Assembly (NCBI RefSeq): GCF_014650915.1
Contig: NZ_BMVW01000008.1
Location: 274,142 to 338,141 of the forward strand
Direction: 5' to 3'
DNA: 64,000 bases
Source: Streptomyces poonensis
GTDB taxonomy: Bacteria; Actinomycetota; Actinomycetes; Streptomycetales; Streptomycetaceae
In this document: positions 37,310 through 45,463 of the stretch, in pieces
How the letters are laid out: every line of letters begins with the position of its first letter
Position numbering within the stretch: position 1 is the stretch's first letter
Program-made: the position numbers and the translations under genes
Notes under the pieces: model-generated
Databases searched by the model: none
What the model was told of the DNA's origin: nothing
The model's input: only the letters and a program-made list of their open reading frames with translations

Positions 37310-37559
37310 TTGTTCATCGGCCGAACTCAATCGTGTGAATTGACGCTCATGTGAGCATCCGCCGAGGTCTACGAGGGTAGATTCGTTCAAGAGTTGAACG
37401 CACAACGACCCATCCCCTTGCCAAGCCTTGACTTTCGATCTGCTGGCTGACGACGGGTTACGGGCGCATGACGCACAAGTGGACGTACCCAGGTGCCTTC
37501 GATCTGGGTATGTTCCTCGCCGTCAGGGCAGCCACCGCGTCCTCAAGGAGTTGGGACCC

Positions 37560-40307
37560 GTGTCGGAAAACAAAGATCCTCTCGTAGGCCGGACGGCTCA
37601 GAGCGTTGAGGACGTGAAGTTCGTTTACGACTTCACCGAGGGCAACAAAGACCTCAAGGACCTGCTCGGTGGCAAGGGCGCCAACCTCGCCGAGATGACC
37701 AACCTCGGCCTCCCGGTCCCTCCCGGCTTCACCATCACCACCGAGGCCTGCAAGGTCTACCTCGACAGCGGCGAGGAGCCGGTGGCACTCCGTGACGAGG
37801 TGAGCGAGCACCTCACCGCGCTCGAGGAGAGGATGGGCAAGAAGCTCGGCCAGGCGGACAACCCCCTCCTCGTGTCCGTCCGTTCCGGGGCGAAGTTCTC
37901 CATGCCGGGCATGATGGACACCGTCCTGAACATCGGCCTCTCCGACAAGTCGGTCCAGGGCCTCGCGCAGCAGGCCGGCGACGAGCGCTTCGCGTGGGAC
38001 TCCTACCGCCGCCTCATCCAGATGTTCGGCAAGACCGTCCTCGGCGTCGACGGCGACCTCTTCGAGGACGCGCTGGAGAAGGCCAAGGAGGCCAAGAAGG
38101 TCACGGTCGACACCGAGCTGGAGGCCGCGGACCTGAAGAAGCTGGTCACCCGCTTCAAGAAGATCGTCAAGACCGAGGCCGGGCGCGACTTCCCGCAGGA
38201 CCCGCGCGAGCAGATGAACCTCGCCATCAAGGCGGTCTTCGACTCCTGGAACGGCGACCGTGCCAAGCTCTACCGCCGCCAGGAACGCATCCCGCACGAC
38301 CTCGGCACGGCCGTCAACGTCTGCTCGATGGTCTTCGGCAACCTCGGCCCGGACTCGGGCACGGGCGTGGCGTTCACCCGCGACCCCGCCTCCGGCCACC
38401 AGGGCGTGTACGGCGACTACCTCCAGAACGCGCAGGGCGAGGACGTGGTGGCGGGCATCCGCAACACCGTCCCGCTCGCGGACCTGGAGTCGATCGACAA
38501 GAAGTCGTACGACCAGCTCATGCAGATCATGGAGACCCTGGAGAACCACTACAAGGATCTCTGCGACATCGAGTTCACCATCGAGCGCGGGCAGCTCTGG
38601 ATGCTCCAGACCCGCGTCGGCAAGCGCACGGCGGGTGCGGCCTTCCGCATCGCCACGCAGCTCGTGGACCAGGGCCTGATCGACGAGACCGAGGCGCTCC
38701 AGCGCGTCAACGGCGCCCAGCTCGCCCAGCTGATGTTCCCGCGCTTCGACGAGGAGGCGAGGACGGAACAGGTCGGCCGGGGCATCGCGGCCTCTCCGGG
38801 CGCGGCGGTCGGCAAGGCGGTCTTCGACTCGTACACCGCCGTGAAGTGGTCCCGCTCCGGCGAGAAGGTCATCCTGGTCCGCCGGGAGACCAACCCCGAC
38901 GACCTGGACGGCATGATCGCCGCCGAGGGCATCCTCACCTCGCGCGGCGGCAAGACCTCCCACGCGGCCGTGGTGGCCCGCGGTATGGGCAAGACCTGCG
39001 TGTGCGGCGCGGAGGAGCTGGAGGTCGACACCAAGCGCCGCTGCATGACGGTGCCGGGCGGACGCGTCGTCGAAGAGGGCGACGTCATCTCGATCGACGG
39101 CTCGACGGGCAAGGTCTACCTGGGCGAGGTCCCGGTCGTCCCGTCCCCGGTGGTCGAGTACTTCGAGGGCCGGATGCACGCGGGCGCCGACGACGCCGAC
39201 GAGCTGGTGGAGGCGGTCCACCGCATCATGGCCTTCGCCGACCGCAAGCGCCGGCTGCGCGTCCGCGCCAACGCGGACAACGCCGAGGACGCGCTGCGCG
39301 CCCGCCGCTTCGGCGCCCAGGGCATCGGCCTGTGCCGTACGGAACACATGTTCCTCGGCGACCGCCGCGAGCTGGTGGAACGCCTGATCCTGGCGGACAC
39401 GGAGACGGACCGCGAGGAGTCCCTGAAGCAGCTCCTCCCGCTCCAGAAGCAGGACTTCGTCGAACTCTTCGAGGCGATGGACGGCCTCCCGGTCACCATC
39501 CGCCTGCTCGACCCGCCGCTGCACGAGTTCCTCCCGGACATCACGGAACTCTCCGTCCGTGTCGCCCTGGCGGAGTCCCGCCAGGAGCCCCACGAGAACG
39601 AACTCCGCCTGCTCCAGGCGGTCCACCGGCTCCACGAGCAGAACCCGATGCTGGGCCTGCGGGGCGTACGCCTGGGCCTGGTCATCCCGGGTCTGTTCAC
39701 CATGCAGGTCCGGGCGATCGCCGAGGCGGCGGCCGAGCGGAAGGCCGCGAAGGGCGACCCGCGCGCCGAGATCATGATCCCGCTCGTGGGCACCGTCCAG
39801 GAGCTGGAGATCGTCCGCGAGGAGGCCGACCAGGTCATCGCGGAGGTCCAGGAGGCGACGGGCACGCAGCTGAAGCTGGCGATCGGCACGATGATCGAGC
39901 TGCCGCGCGCCGCGTTGACGGCGGGCCAGATCGCTGAGGCCGCGGAGTTCTTCTCCTTCGGCACGAACGACCTGACCCAGACGGTCTGGGGCTTCAGCCG
40001 CGACGACGTGGAGGCTTCGTTCTTCACGGCGTACCTGGAGAAGGGCATCTTCGGAGTCTCGCCGTTCGAGACCATCGACAAGGACGGCGTCGGCTCCCTG
40101 GTGCAGTCCGCGGCCCGGGCCGGCCGCGCCACCCGCCCCGACCTCAAGCTCGGCGTCTGCGGCGAGCACGGCGGCGACCCGGAGTCGGTCCACTTCTTCC
40201 ACGAGGTGGGGCTCGACTACGTCTCCTGCTCTCCGTTCCGCATCCCGGTGGCGCGGCTGGAAGCGGGCCGGGCGGCGACGCAGTCGGAGGGCAGCGACCA
40301 CCGCTAG
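37560..40307 (+). CDS. ppdK: pyruvate, phosphate dikinase
   Basis: A 915-residue enzyme interconverting pyruvate, ATP and phosphate with PEP, AMP and pyrophosphate; it links pyruvate to gluconeogenesis. Domains in order: ATP-grasp (VYDFTEGNKDLKDLLGGKGANLAEM, then LWMLQTRVGKRT), the phosphohistidine domain with the catalytic His in GGKTSHAAVVARGMG near residue 476, and the PEP/pyruvate TIM barrel ending in CGEHGGDPESVHFF and the Cys of DYVSCSPFRIPVARL. GTG 37560 is chosen because AAGGAG lies 10 bases upstream and homologues begin near SENKDPLVG. An in-frame extension up to 37428 has no ribosome-binding site. Confidence 0.95.
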   Translation: MSENKDPLVGRTAQSVEDVKFVYDFTEGNKDLKDLLGGKGANLAEMTNLGLPVPPGFTITTEACKVYLDSGEEPVALRDEVSEHLTALEERMGKKLGQADNPLLVSVRSGAKFSMPGMMDTVLNIGLSDKSVQGLAQQAGDERFAWDSYRRLIQMFGKTVLGVDGDLFEDALEKAKEAKKVTVDTELEAADLKKLVTRFKKIVKTEAGRDFPQDPREQMNLAIKAVFDSWNGDRAKLYRRQERIPHDLGTAVNVCSMVFGNLGPDSGTGVAFTRDPASGHQGVYGDYLQNAQGEDVVAGIRNTVPLADLESIDKKSYDQLMQIMETLENHYKDLCDIEFTIERGQLWMLQTRVGKRTAGAAFRIATQLVDQGLIDETEALQRVNGAQLAQLMFPRFDEEARTEQVGRGIAASPGAAVGKAVFDSYTAVKWSRSGEKVILVRRETNPDDLDGMIAAEGILTSRGGKTSHAAVVARGMGKTCVCGAEELEVDTKRRCMTVPGGRVVEEGDVISIDGSTGKVYLGEVPVVPSPVVEYFEGRMHAGADDADELVEAVHRIMAFADRKRRLRVRANADNAEDALRARRFGAQGIGLCRTEHMFLGDRRELVERLILADTETDREESLKQLLPLQKQDFVELFEAMDGLPVTIRLLDPPLHEFLPDITELSVRVALAESRQEPHENELRLLQAVHRLHEQNPMLGLRGVRLGLVIPGLFTMQVRAIAEAAAERKAAKGDPRAEIMIPLVGTVQELEIVREEADQVIAEVQEATGTQLKLAIGTMIELPRAALTAGQIAEAAEFFSFGTNDLTQTVWGFSRDDVEASFFTAYLEKGIFGVSPFETIDKDGVGSLVQSAARAGRATRPDLKLGVCGEHGGDPESVHFFHEVGLDYVSCSPFRIPVARLEAGRAATQSEGSDHR

Positions 40308-40359
40308 CCTCCGGCGGCCACCGGCGAGGCCGTAGGAGCCCGTACGAACCACCGACCAC

Positions 40360-40456
40360 CGGAGTCGCCGCCCGTCATTCCTGACCCTCGCCGACGCGAC
40401 GGCGACTCCGGCCCACCGAGAGAGGGCGGCATCCCGTGCGGGGGGTGCCGCCCTCT
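40360..40456 (+). terminator. two hairpins after ppdK
   Basis: CGGAGTCGCCG (40360-40370) pairs with its complement at 40400-40410 across a 29-base loop. Then 40421-40435 pairs with 40442-40456 in a 15-bp stem with one G-U pair. The second is the likelier terminator. Confidence 0.6.
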
Positions 40457-40528
40457 TCCGTGCCTTGAGTACGACCCTGACCCCGCGGTCGCCGCGGGGC
40501 CCCGTTCACCCAGGGGCTGGGTGGTGAC

Positions 40529-41077
40529 TCAGCGCAGGATGTCGTAGTGATCGCACAGCGACACCACGGACCGGGCGAGCTTCTTGACGCGCTCGACTTC
40601 ACCGAGCAGACCGGGCCGCTCCAACAGACCGATGCGACGGCGGGCCTCGGCCACACCAGCCAGCGCCACCTGTGCGGGAACGTCGGCCTTCTCGCTGGCG
40701 TGGGTGAGTTGCTCGATGTGGGCGATCAGCTTCGACAGGTCGCCGGAGAACCGATGGGCCTCCCGCTGCACGGCTTCGTAGCGCGGTACGGCCGGAGAGG
40801 CGAGGAAGCCGTGCGCGGCGGCGCGCATGGCCCCGATGTCCAGGAGCGAGCCGGATCCGGCCGCACCCACGGGCTGTGCCGGAGCGCCGTCCGACTGCTC
40901 CGGCTTCCGGCAGCGAGGACACGTGCACGGCAGGTATTCCAGGGACGGCGGGGGAAGCTCCCGGCTGCGCGGAATGTGTACAGTGCCGCGATCCTCCTTG
41001 ATGGAGCCGTGCAGATCCACGGTGTAGACGCGCAGGGTCATCTTGACCCCGGGATCCGTCGGGGTTGTAGCGTTCAT
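40529..41077 (-). CDS. hypothetical protein controlled with a GntR gene
   Basis: A 182-residue protein I cannot assign firmly. The N-terminal 60 residues include a short VYTVDLHGSIKEDRG strand segment and a CTCPRC zinc-knuckle-like motif. The C-terminal 100 residues are helical, with hydrophobic heptad-like spacing (FSGDLSKLIAHIEQLTHASE, then GEVERVKKLARSVVSLCDHYDIL). Some Streptomyces DUF6415-type proteins end similarly, but this is a weak match from memory. The ATG has AAGGAG 9 bases upstream. A TGGACCGGTCCA palindrome lies 144 bases upstream, matching one before the neighbouring GntR gene. Confidence 0.55.
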   Translation of the reverse strand: MNATTPTDPGVKMTLRVYTVDLHGSIKEDRGTVHIPRSRELPPPSLEYLPCTCPRCRKPEQSDGAPAQPVGAAGSGSLLDIGAMRAAAHGFLASPAVPRYEAVQREAHRFSGDLSKLIAHIEQLTHASEKADVPAQVALAGVAEARRRIGLLERPGLLGEVERVKKLARSVVSLCDHYDILR

Positions 41078-41220
41078 GGTGTTGACGCTCCTTCGTAGCG
41101 TTGGCCACGCCCCGGGACCGTCGCGAGCGGTCGCCGGGGCCCGTCATGCGGCAGCCGGACAAGGGCCGACCCGACTGGAAGGCGGGGGGCTTGTACAGTG
41201 CTACGAGGAAACCGGACCGG

Positions 41221-41232
41221 TGGACCGGTCCA
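41221..41232. promoter_or_regulatory. GntR-type operator, site 1
   Basis: TGGACCGGTCCA is a perfect 12-bp palindrome between the end of the GntR gene and the hypothetical gene at 40529-41077. On the minus strand it overlaps a TTGACT hexamer. It differs from site 2 by one base. Confidence 0.6.
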
Positions 41233-41254
41233 GTCAAGAGGTGTGTCGGATTGC

Positions 41255-41974
41255 CTACCCCATCGGGTAGTTGTCGGCCTGCTCGAAGACGTGCGACGGG
41301 GTCACTCCCTCCTCGCATACAAGGGGTCGATGCTCCTGGTCGAACGCTACGTGCAACACGACTGCCACTGCGGCGGGCTGCTCCACCTCCAGCAACTGCG
41401 CCTCGCTGGCATCGGCCAGCCGCACCGTGGTGATGTCCGTGCCCTCCACGGGGAAGCGGCCCGTCTCGCGGCGAACGTAGTGTGTGGTGCCCTCTGAAAT
41501 CGGGCCTTTCGAACTCAGACGCGGAGCCGCGTCCGCGACCGACGGTGGGAACCAGGCCGTCACGAGGCTGTGCGGGGAGCCGTCATCCAGCAGCACCAGC
41601 CGGGCTCGCCGCAGGGCTTCCTCGCTAGCCCCAAGGCCCAAGGCCTCGGCGATGCGAGGCGGTGGTGCCGTACGGCTCGGGACACCGAGGCGCCGGTACG
41701 GAGCTCCACCGGCAACCCGGGCGGAGCCCGCCCGGCGTCCGCCCGCCGGCCGTGCGAGCGGCGTCTCCGCCACGGTGAAACCGGCGCCCTGGCGAGCCAC
41801 GACCAGTCCGTCACCACGCAGCACGTCGTACGCCTTGACGACGGTGGCCCGCGATACACCCCACTGCTCGGCCAGGTCACGACCCGAGGGCAGGAGGTCG
41901 TTGGCGCCGAACTCGCCGTTGGCGATCCGGGTGCGCAGATCCTCGGCGATCTGCTCGTACTTCAGCAGTGGCAT
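41255..41974 (-). CDS. GntR-family regulator with UTRA domain (HutC type)
   Basis: A 239-residue regulator. The winged helix-turn-helix (about 5-70) reads LLPSGRDLAEQWGVSRATVVKAYDVLRGDGLVVARQGAGFTV. The C-terminal UTRA ligand-binding domain has the EVEQPAAVAVVLHVAFDQEHRPL core. ATG 41974 starts MPLLKYEQIAEDL, the standard family beginning. Two nearly identical palindromes flank the gene, one 20 bases upstream of its ATG and one beyond its stop before the next gene, so it probably autoregulates and controls that gene. Confidence 0.85.
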   Translation of the reverse strand: MPLLKYEQIAEDLRTRIANGEFGANDLLPSGRDLAEQWGVSRATVVKAYDVLRGDGLVVARQGAGFTVAETPLARPAGGRRAGSARVAGGAPYRRLGVPSRTAPPPRIAEALGLGASEEALRRARLVLLDDGSPHSLVTAWFPPSVADAAPRLSSKGPISEGTTHYVRRETGRFPVEGTDITTVRLADASEAQLLEVEQPAAVAVVLHVAFDQEHRPLVCEEGVTPSHVFEQADNYPMG

Positions 41975-41994
41975 GGGGCTCGCTTTCCGATCAC

Positions 41995-42006
41995 TGGACT
42001 GGTCCA
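41995..42006. promoter_or_regulatory. GntR-type operator, site 2
   Basis: TGGACTGGTCCA, with TGGAC and GTCCA arms around a 2-base centre, lies between the divergent GntR and methyltransferase genes. It could affect both. Confidence 0.6.
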
Positions 42007-42030
42007 CCTGTGAAGCTCCAGAATGCACGC

Positions 42031-42846
42031 ATGACGAGCCCACAGGTAGCGCCGGAGATCGTCAGGTTCTACTCCGAGACGATCGACGAGGCGGACCGCC
42101 TGACCGCGACGGCCGACGGACTCCTGGAAATGGTGCGCACCCAGGAGTTGCTCCGCCGCTTCCTTCCCGCCCCGCCCGCCCGGGTCCTGGACGTCGGAGG
42201 CGGCCCGGGCGCCCATGCGCGCTGGCTCGTCCAGGACGGTTACACGGTGCATCTGGTCGACCCGATTCCCCGCCACGTCGAGCAGGCTGAACGGACCGGT
42301 GCCACGACTGAGTTGGGAGACGCGCGCCAGCTCTCGGCCGAGGATGCCTCTCACGACATCGTGCTCATGCTCGGCCCGCTCTACCACCTGATCGAGCGGG
42401 CCGACCGCGACCAGGCCCTCGCCGAGGCGTATCGCGCACTCAAGCCGGGCGGCCTCCTGGCGGCGGCCGGCATCAACCGGTACGCGTCGTTGTTCGAGCA
42501 CACGGCGTTCGCTCATCTGCACAAGGCATCCATGCGGCAGAGCATCGGCGACATCCTGGCCAAGCAGATCCATGATGGGAAGAAGGCCTTCACGGCCGCC
42601 TACTTCCACCGGGGCGAGGAACTGCGCGACGAGATCGCCGCGGCCGGATTCGCCGACGCTCAGGTCTTCGGTGTCGAAGGGCCGGCCTGGTCCATGCTCG
42701 CGGCGGCGGAGCGGAACACCGGCGAGTCGTTCCGGGACACGGACCTGTTCGAGTCCGCACTGACGGCGGCGCGGATGGCCGAACCGTACCCGGAGCTGCT
42801 GGCGGCGAGTTCCCACCTGCTCGCGATCGGGCGCCGACCAGCGTGA
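42031..42846 (+). CDS. class I SAM-dependent methyltransferase
   Basis: A 271-residue methyltransferase of the type 11/25 group. The SAM-binding motif I is VLDVGGGPGAHARWL near residue 53. Motif II has HLVDPIPRHVEQA, and GDARQLSAEDASHDIVLMLGPLYHL gives the acidic loop and motif IV. The substrate is unknown. ATG 42031 begins MTSPQVAPEIVRFY; an in-frame GTG at 42010 is an alternative. It is divergent from the GntR gene. Confidence 0.8.
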   Translation: MTSPQVAPEIVRFYSETIDEADRLTATADGLLEMVRTQELLRRFLPAPPARVLDVGGGPGAHARWLVQDGYTVHLVDPIPRHVEQAERTGATTELGDARQLSAEDASHDIVLMLGPLYHLIERADRDQALAEAYRALKPGGLLAAAGINRYASLFEHTAFAHLHKASMRQSIGDILAKQIHDGKKAFTAAYFHRGEELRDEIAAAGFADAQVFGVEGPAWSMLAAAERNTGESFRDTDLFESALTAARMAEPYPELLAASSHLLAIGRRPA

Positions 42847-42871
42847 CGGTGCGGCTCCCTGCCGCCCGCCG

Positions 42872-42938
42872 TCACTCGCAGCCGACCCCGTCTCCGTCCC
42901 GGTCCAGGTGGCGCCCGTAGCCCGCGTCGCCCACCGCA
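42872..42938 (-). pseudogene. remnant of an Excalibur calcium-binding domain
   Basis: On the minus strand a short frame ends ...GYGRHLDRDGDGVGCE and then stops at 42874-42872. DRDGDGVGCE is the hallmark end of the Excalibur (EF-hand-like) domain of secreted actinobacterial proteins. The N-terminal part of the domain is missing because the frame runs into the 3' end of the Lrp-type gene. This looks like a degraded leftover gene end. Confidence 0.5.
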
Positions 42939-42944
42939 TTGTTC

Positions 42945-43895
42945 TCAGCGTGCCGAGGCGGCCCGTTTGGTGTAGGAGGCGATCAGCGCGGTCTCCACTC
43001 GGGCGACGCCGTCGAGCGAGCCGATGCGGTCGGTCAGATAGGTGTGGAAAGCTCCGGCGTCCCGGCAGACGGCGATGGCGACCAGGTTGTGAGGGCCGGT
43101 CGTGGTGCCGACGAAGGCCGCTTCGGGGTCGTCGGCCAGCGTCCGGGCGACGCTGCCGAGCCGGGCGGGTGCGACGGTGAGCCACAGCAGGCTCTGCACG
43201 GAGAAGCCGAACAGGCCGGAGTCGACCTCGACGTCGAGCAGGAGAACGCCTGACCGGCGGAGTTCGTCCAGGCGGCGACGGACGGCGGATTCCGACCAGC
43301 CGACCTGCCGGGCGAGATCCGGGCAGGCGGCACGGCCGTCTGCGGCGAGGGCGGGGAGCAGACGTCGGTCGAGGTCGGTCAGGTGCACCGGATCGGTGTC
43401 CGCGGCGGCGGCCGGCCTCAACGCGGTGATCTGGTCGTCGGTGAGCGCCGAGGTCCGGCCGATCCAACGGTGGTCCATCACGGGACGCAACAGCCGGTGT
43501 GCATCGACCTGCGTGACCTGGGGGAGACGGCCCAACGCGCCCAGAGGCGCCGGGCCTTCCCCGGCGACGCGGAAGATGCAGACGATCTCGGTGCCGCTGG
43601 AGACGACGGTCACCCAGGCGGTGTCCTCGCGGCGGGCCAGCGCGCGGGCGAGCGGCGCGGTGCCGGACGGCAGGACGCGCAGGCGTACCAGCCATTGGGC
43701 GTGACCGGTGCGGTGGCTGTCGGTCACACCGGCCACGCGGGCGACGCCCGTGGCCCGGAGCCTGCCGAAGCGGCGGGCCACGGTGCGGTCGGAGACACCG
43801 AGAACGTCGGCGATCCTGCTGAAGGCGGCACGTCCGTCGAGCTGGAGGGCGTGCAGGAGCCGCAGGTCGACTAGGTCGAGCGTGACCGAATCCAC
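42945..43895 (-). CDS. tandem Lrp/AsnC-family regulator
   Basis: A 316-residue protein, about twice the usual Lrp length, made of two full modules. Module 1 has a helix-turn-helix (AFSRIADVLGVSDRTVARRFGRLRATG) and an effector-binding half ending near residue 155. Module 2 repeats this with DRRLLPALAADGRAACPDLARQVGWSESAVRRRLDELRRSG and its own ligand half (TVAPARLGSVARTLADDP, VGTTTGPHNLVAIAVC). The GTG at 43895 begins VDSVTLDLVD. It is divergent from the VOC/DoxX pair across 85 bases and may control it. Confidence 0.83.
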   Translation of the reverse strand: MDSVTLDLVDLRLLHALQLDGRAAFSRIADVLGVSDRTVARRFGRLRATGVARVAGVTDSHRTGHAQWLVRLRVLPSGTAPLARALARREDTAWVTVVSSGTEIVCIFRVAGEGPAPLGALGRLPQVTQVDAHRLLRPVMDHRWIGRTSALTDDQITALRPAAAADTDPVHLTDLDRRLLPALAADGRAACPDLARQVGWSESAVRRRLDELRRSGVLLLDVEVDSGLFGFSVQSLLWLTVAPARLGSVARTLADDPEAAFVGTTTGPHNLVAIAVCRDAGAFHTYLTDRIGSLDGVARVETALIASYTKRAASAR

Positions 43896-43980
43896 CGGGT
43901 CAGTGTAAGTCGGCGTCGGATAGCGGCGTGGTGGCGGCATTCGGGGAGCCGGGCCGGGCGTCCGATGAAGTATCGATCCC

Positions 43981-44856
43981 ATGACAGGTGACATCCACGG
44001 CATCCATCACACCGGCATCCTGACCCGCGACCTCGACGGGCTGGAGCGGACCTTCCTCTCCCTCGGGTTCACGCTCAGTCCCCGCTCGCGGCACCTCCTG
44101 GGCGGGCGGCCCGGTCAGGCGCCGGTGCCCGGCTGCACCGCCAACCGGTGCGCACTGTTCGGCGGGTCGTACATAGAACTGCTGGGCATCGTCGACGAGT
44201 CCGCACCCGACCCCTGGCACACCAGGGCGATGGCCGACGAGTACGAGGGCTTCAGACTGCTCAACCTGGACACCGACGACGCCGAAGCCGCCCACCGCCG
44301 ACTGGACGACGCCGGGCTGCGCACCTCGGGCGTGCTCGGCCTGGAGCGCGACATCGACACCGAGGAAGGGCCGCGCACGGTCCGGGCCCGCGCCGTGCAC
44401 CTCGACCCGAGCACGACGCCGGAGGGCTACGTGGGAGTGGCTCAGCACCTCACCCGCCGTCATGTGCACCAGCCCCGCTGGCTCGGCCACCCGAACGGTG
44501 CCCGCGGCCTCGGCGCCGTATGGATCGTGGCCGACGACGCCGAGTGCGACGCGGTCACGAACCGGTACAGCCGCATTCTGCGGACAGCCCCCGGGCGCGA
44601 AGGCCCCCTCACCGTGCTCGACGCGTCGGCTGCGCGGTTGCGTATCGTCCGTGCCTCGGACGCCGAAGAGGTGCTGCCCGGCGAACCGGCCCCGGCTTCC
44701 TCGTACCTGGCCGCCATGACCGTCGTCGTCGAGGACGTCGACGACGCCCGGAAGGTCGTCGAGGGCGGCGGCACGGTGACCCGGCCGACCGGCGCCGGGT
44801 TCTTCGTCTCCGCTCGCCACGCATACGGAGCCGGCCTGTTCTTCACCGCCGGCTGA
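43981..44856 (+). CDS. VOC-family protein, glyoxalase-like (long form)
   Basis: A 291-residue protein with two VOC halves. It begins GIHHTGILTRDLDGLERTFLSLGFTLSPRSR, with the first likely metal His in HHT. CALFGGSYIELLGIVD has the second ligand Glu, and the third-quarter PRWLGHPNGARGLGAVWIVADDA continues the pattern. It resembles the Glyoxalase_3/dioxygenase-like group; the substrate is unknown. It is followed 58 bases on by a DoxX gene. Confidence 0.75.
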   Translation: MTGDIHGIHHTGILTRDLDGLERTFLSLGFTLSPRSRHLLGGRPGQAPVPGCTANRCALFGGSYIELLGIVDESAPDPWHTRAMADEYEGFRLLNLDTDDAEAAHRRLDDAGLRTSGVLGLERDIDTEEGPRTVRARAVHLDPSTTPEGYVGVAQHLTRRHVHQPRWLGHPNGARGLGAVWIVADDAECDAVTNRYSRILRTAPGREGPLTVLDASAARLRIVRASDAEEVLPGEPAPASSYLAAMTVVVEDVDDARKVVEGGGTVTRPTGAGFFVSARHAYGAGLFFTAG

Positions 44857-44914
44857 ACGCGGCCGCCGTCCCCCTCACCCCGCGCGTCCTGTCACTCACT
44901 GTCGGAGGACACTC

Positions 44915-45445
44915 GTGTTCGGAACCCTCATGCTTCTTGTCGGCCCGACGATGGCATTCCGTCTCCTCGGTACGTCGGGCATCAACCGGTTCGCCACCTG
45001 GCGAGCCAGCTCGGTACACGGTCTCGCCGTCATGCTCGTGGCCACCGCGACCGCGCACTTCACCCCACAGAGCGGCAGCGTGATGCCCAGCCACGACGAT
45101 TTGGTGGCCATGGTCCCGCCCTTCGCCCCGTTCCCCCGCGTGCTGGTCTACGCGACCGGTGTACTGGAACTCCTCGGCGCCGCCGGACTCGTCCGGACAG
45201 CCACCCGCCCGACGGCCGGAATCGGACTGGCGGCGCTCTTCGTACTGCTGCTGCCGGCCAACGTCCACGCCGCCATCGAGGGCATCCCGCTCAACGGGGA
45301 TCCGGCCACGCCGTTGTGGTTCAGGATCCCTGAGCAGATGCTCTTCATCGCCATCGCTCTGTGGGCGGCCTCGCCCACCGACAGGGCGAAGCCGTCCTTG
45401 CGTCGTTCACGGGGCGTGCCGACGAGAAGCCGGTACGCCCCGTGA
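44915..45445 (+). CDS. DoxX-family membrane protein
   Basis: A 176-residue inner-membrane protein with four predicted helices (about 1-20, 35-50, 83-103 and 105-125, with another hydrophobic stretch near 145-157). The fold suits DoxX-type quinone- or redox-linked proteins. GTG 44915 follows GGAGG by 7 bases. The basic C-terminus (RRSRGVPTRSR) would face the cytoplasm. It probably shares an mRNA with the upstream VOC gene. Confidence 0.7.
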   Translation: MFGTLMLLVGPTMAFRLLGTSGINRFATWRASSVHGLAVMLVATATAHFTPQSGSVMPSHDDLVAMVPPFAPFPRVLVYATGVLELLGAAGLVRTATRPTAGIGLAALFVLLLPANVHAAIEGIPLNGDPATPLWFRIPEQMLFIAIALWAASPTDRAKPSLRRSRGVPTRSRYAP

Positions 45446-45463
45446 ACGGAACACGAGGAGACG

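Larger units (their letters stand above)
37100..37559 (+). promoter_or_regulatory. 460-bp gene-free leader of ppdK with many inverted repeats
   Basis: No convincing coding frame is present. It holds a likely ROK terminator hairpin (37133-37145 with 37158-37170, two internal mismatches) and two strong palindromes at 37221-37245 and 37279-37309 sharing the core AGGGGTGGC. Two copies of GCTCA-N2-TGAGC lie at 37244-37255 and 37345-37356. CGTTCAA-GAG-TTGAACG lies at 37384-37400. A TTGACT hexamer lies at 37428-37433. The ppdK ribosome-binding site AAGGAG is at 37544-37549. I do not recognise the regulator(s). Confidence 0.6.

Noticed and set aside
37384..37400. Possible LexA (SOS) box upstream of ppdK
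   Set aside because: CGTTCAA-N3-TTGAACG does not fit the actinobacterial TCGAAC-N4-GTTCGA spacing, so it is listed only as an unassigned inverted repeat.
37458..40352. 964-codon antisense frame across ppdK
   Set aside because: ppdK is unmistakable on the other strand; the antisense protein is a low-complexity shadow.
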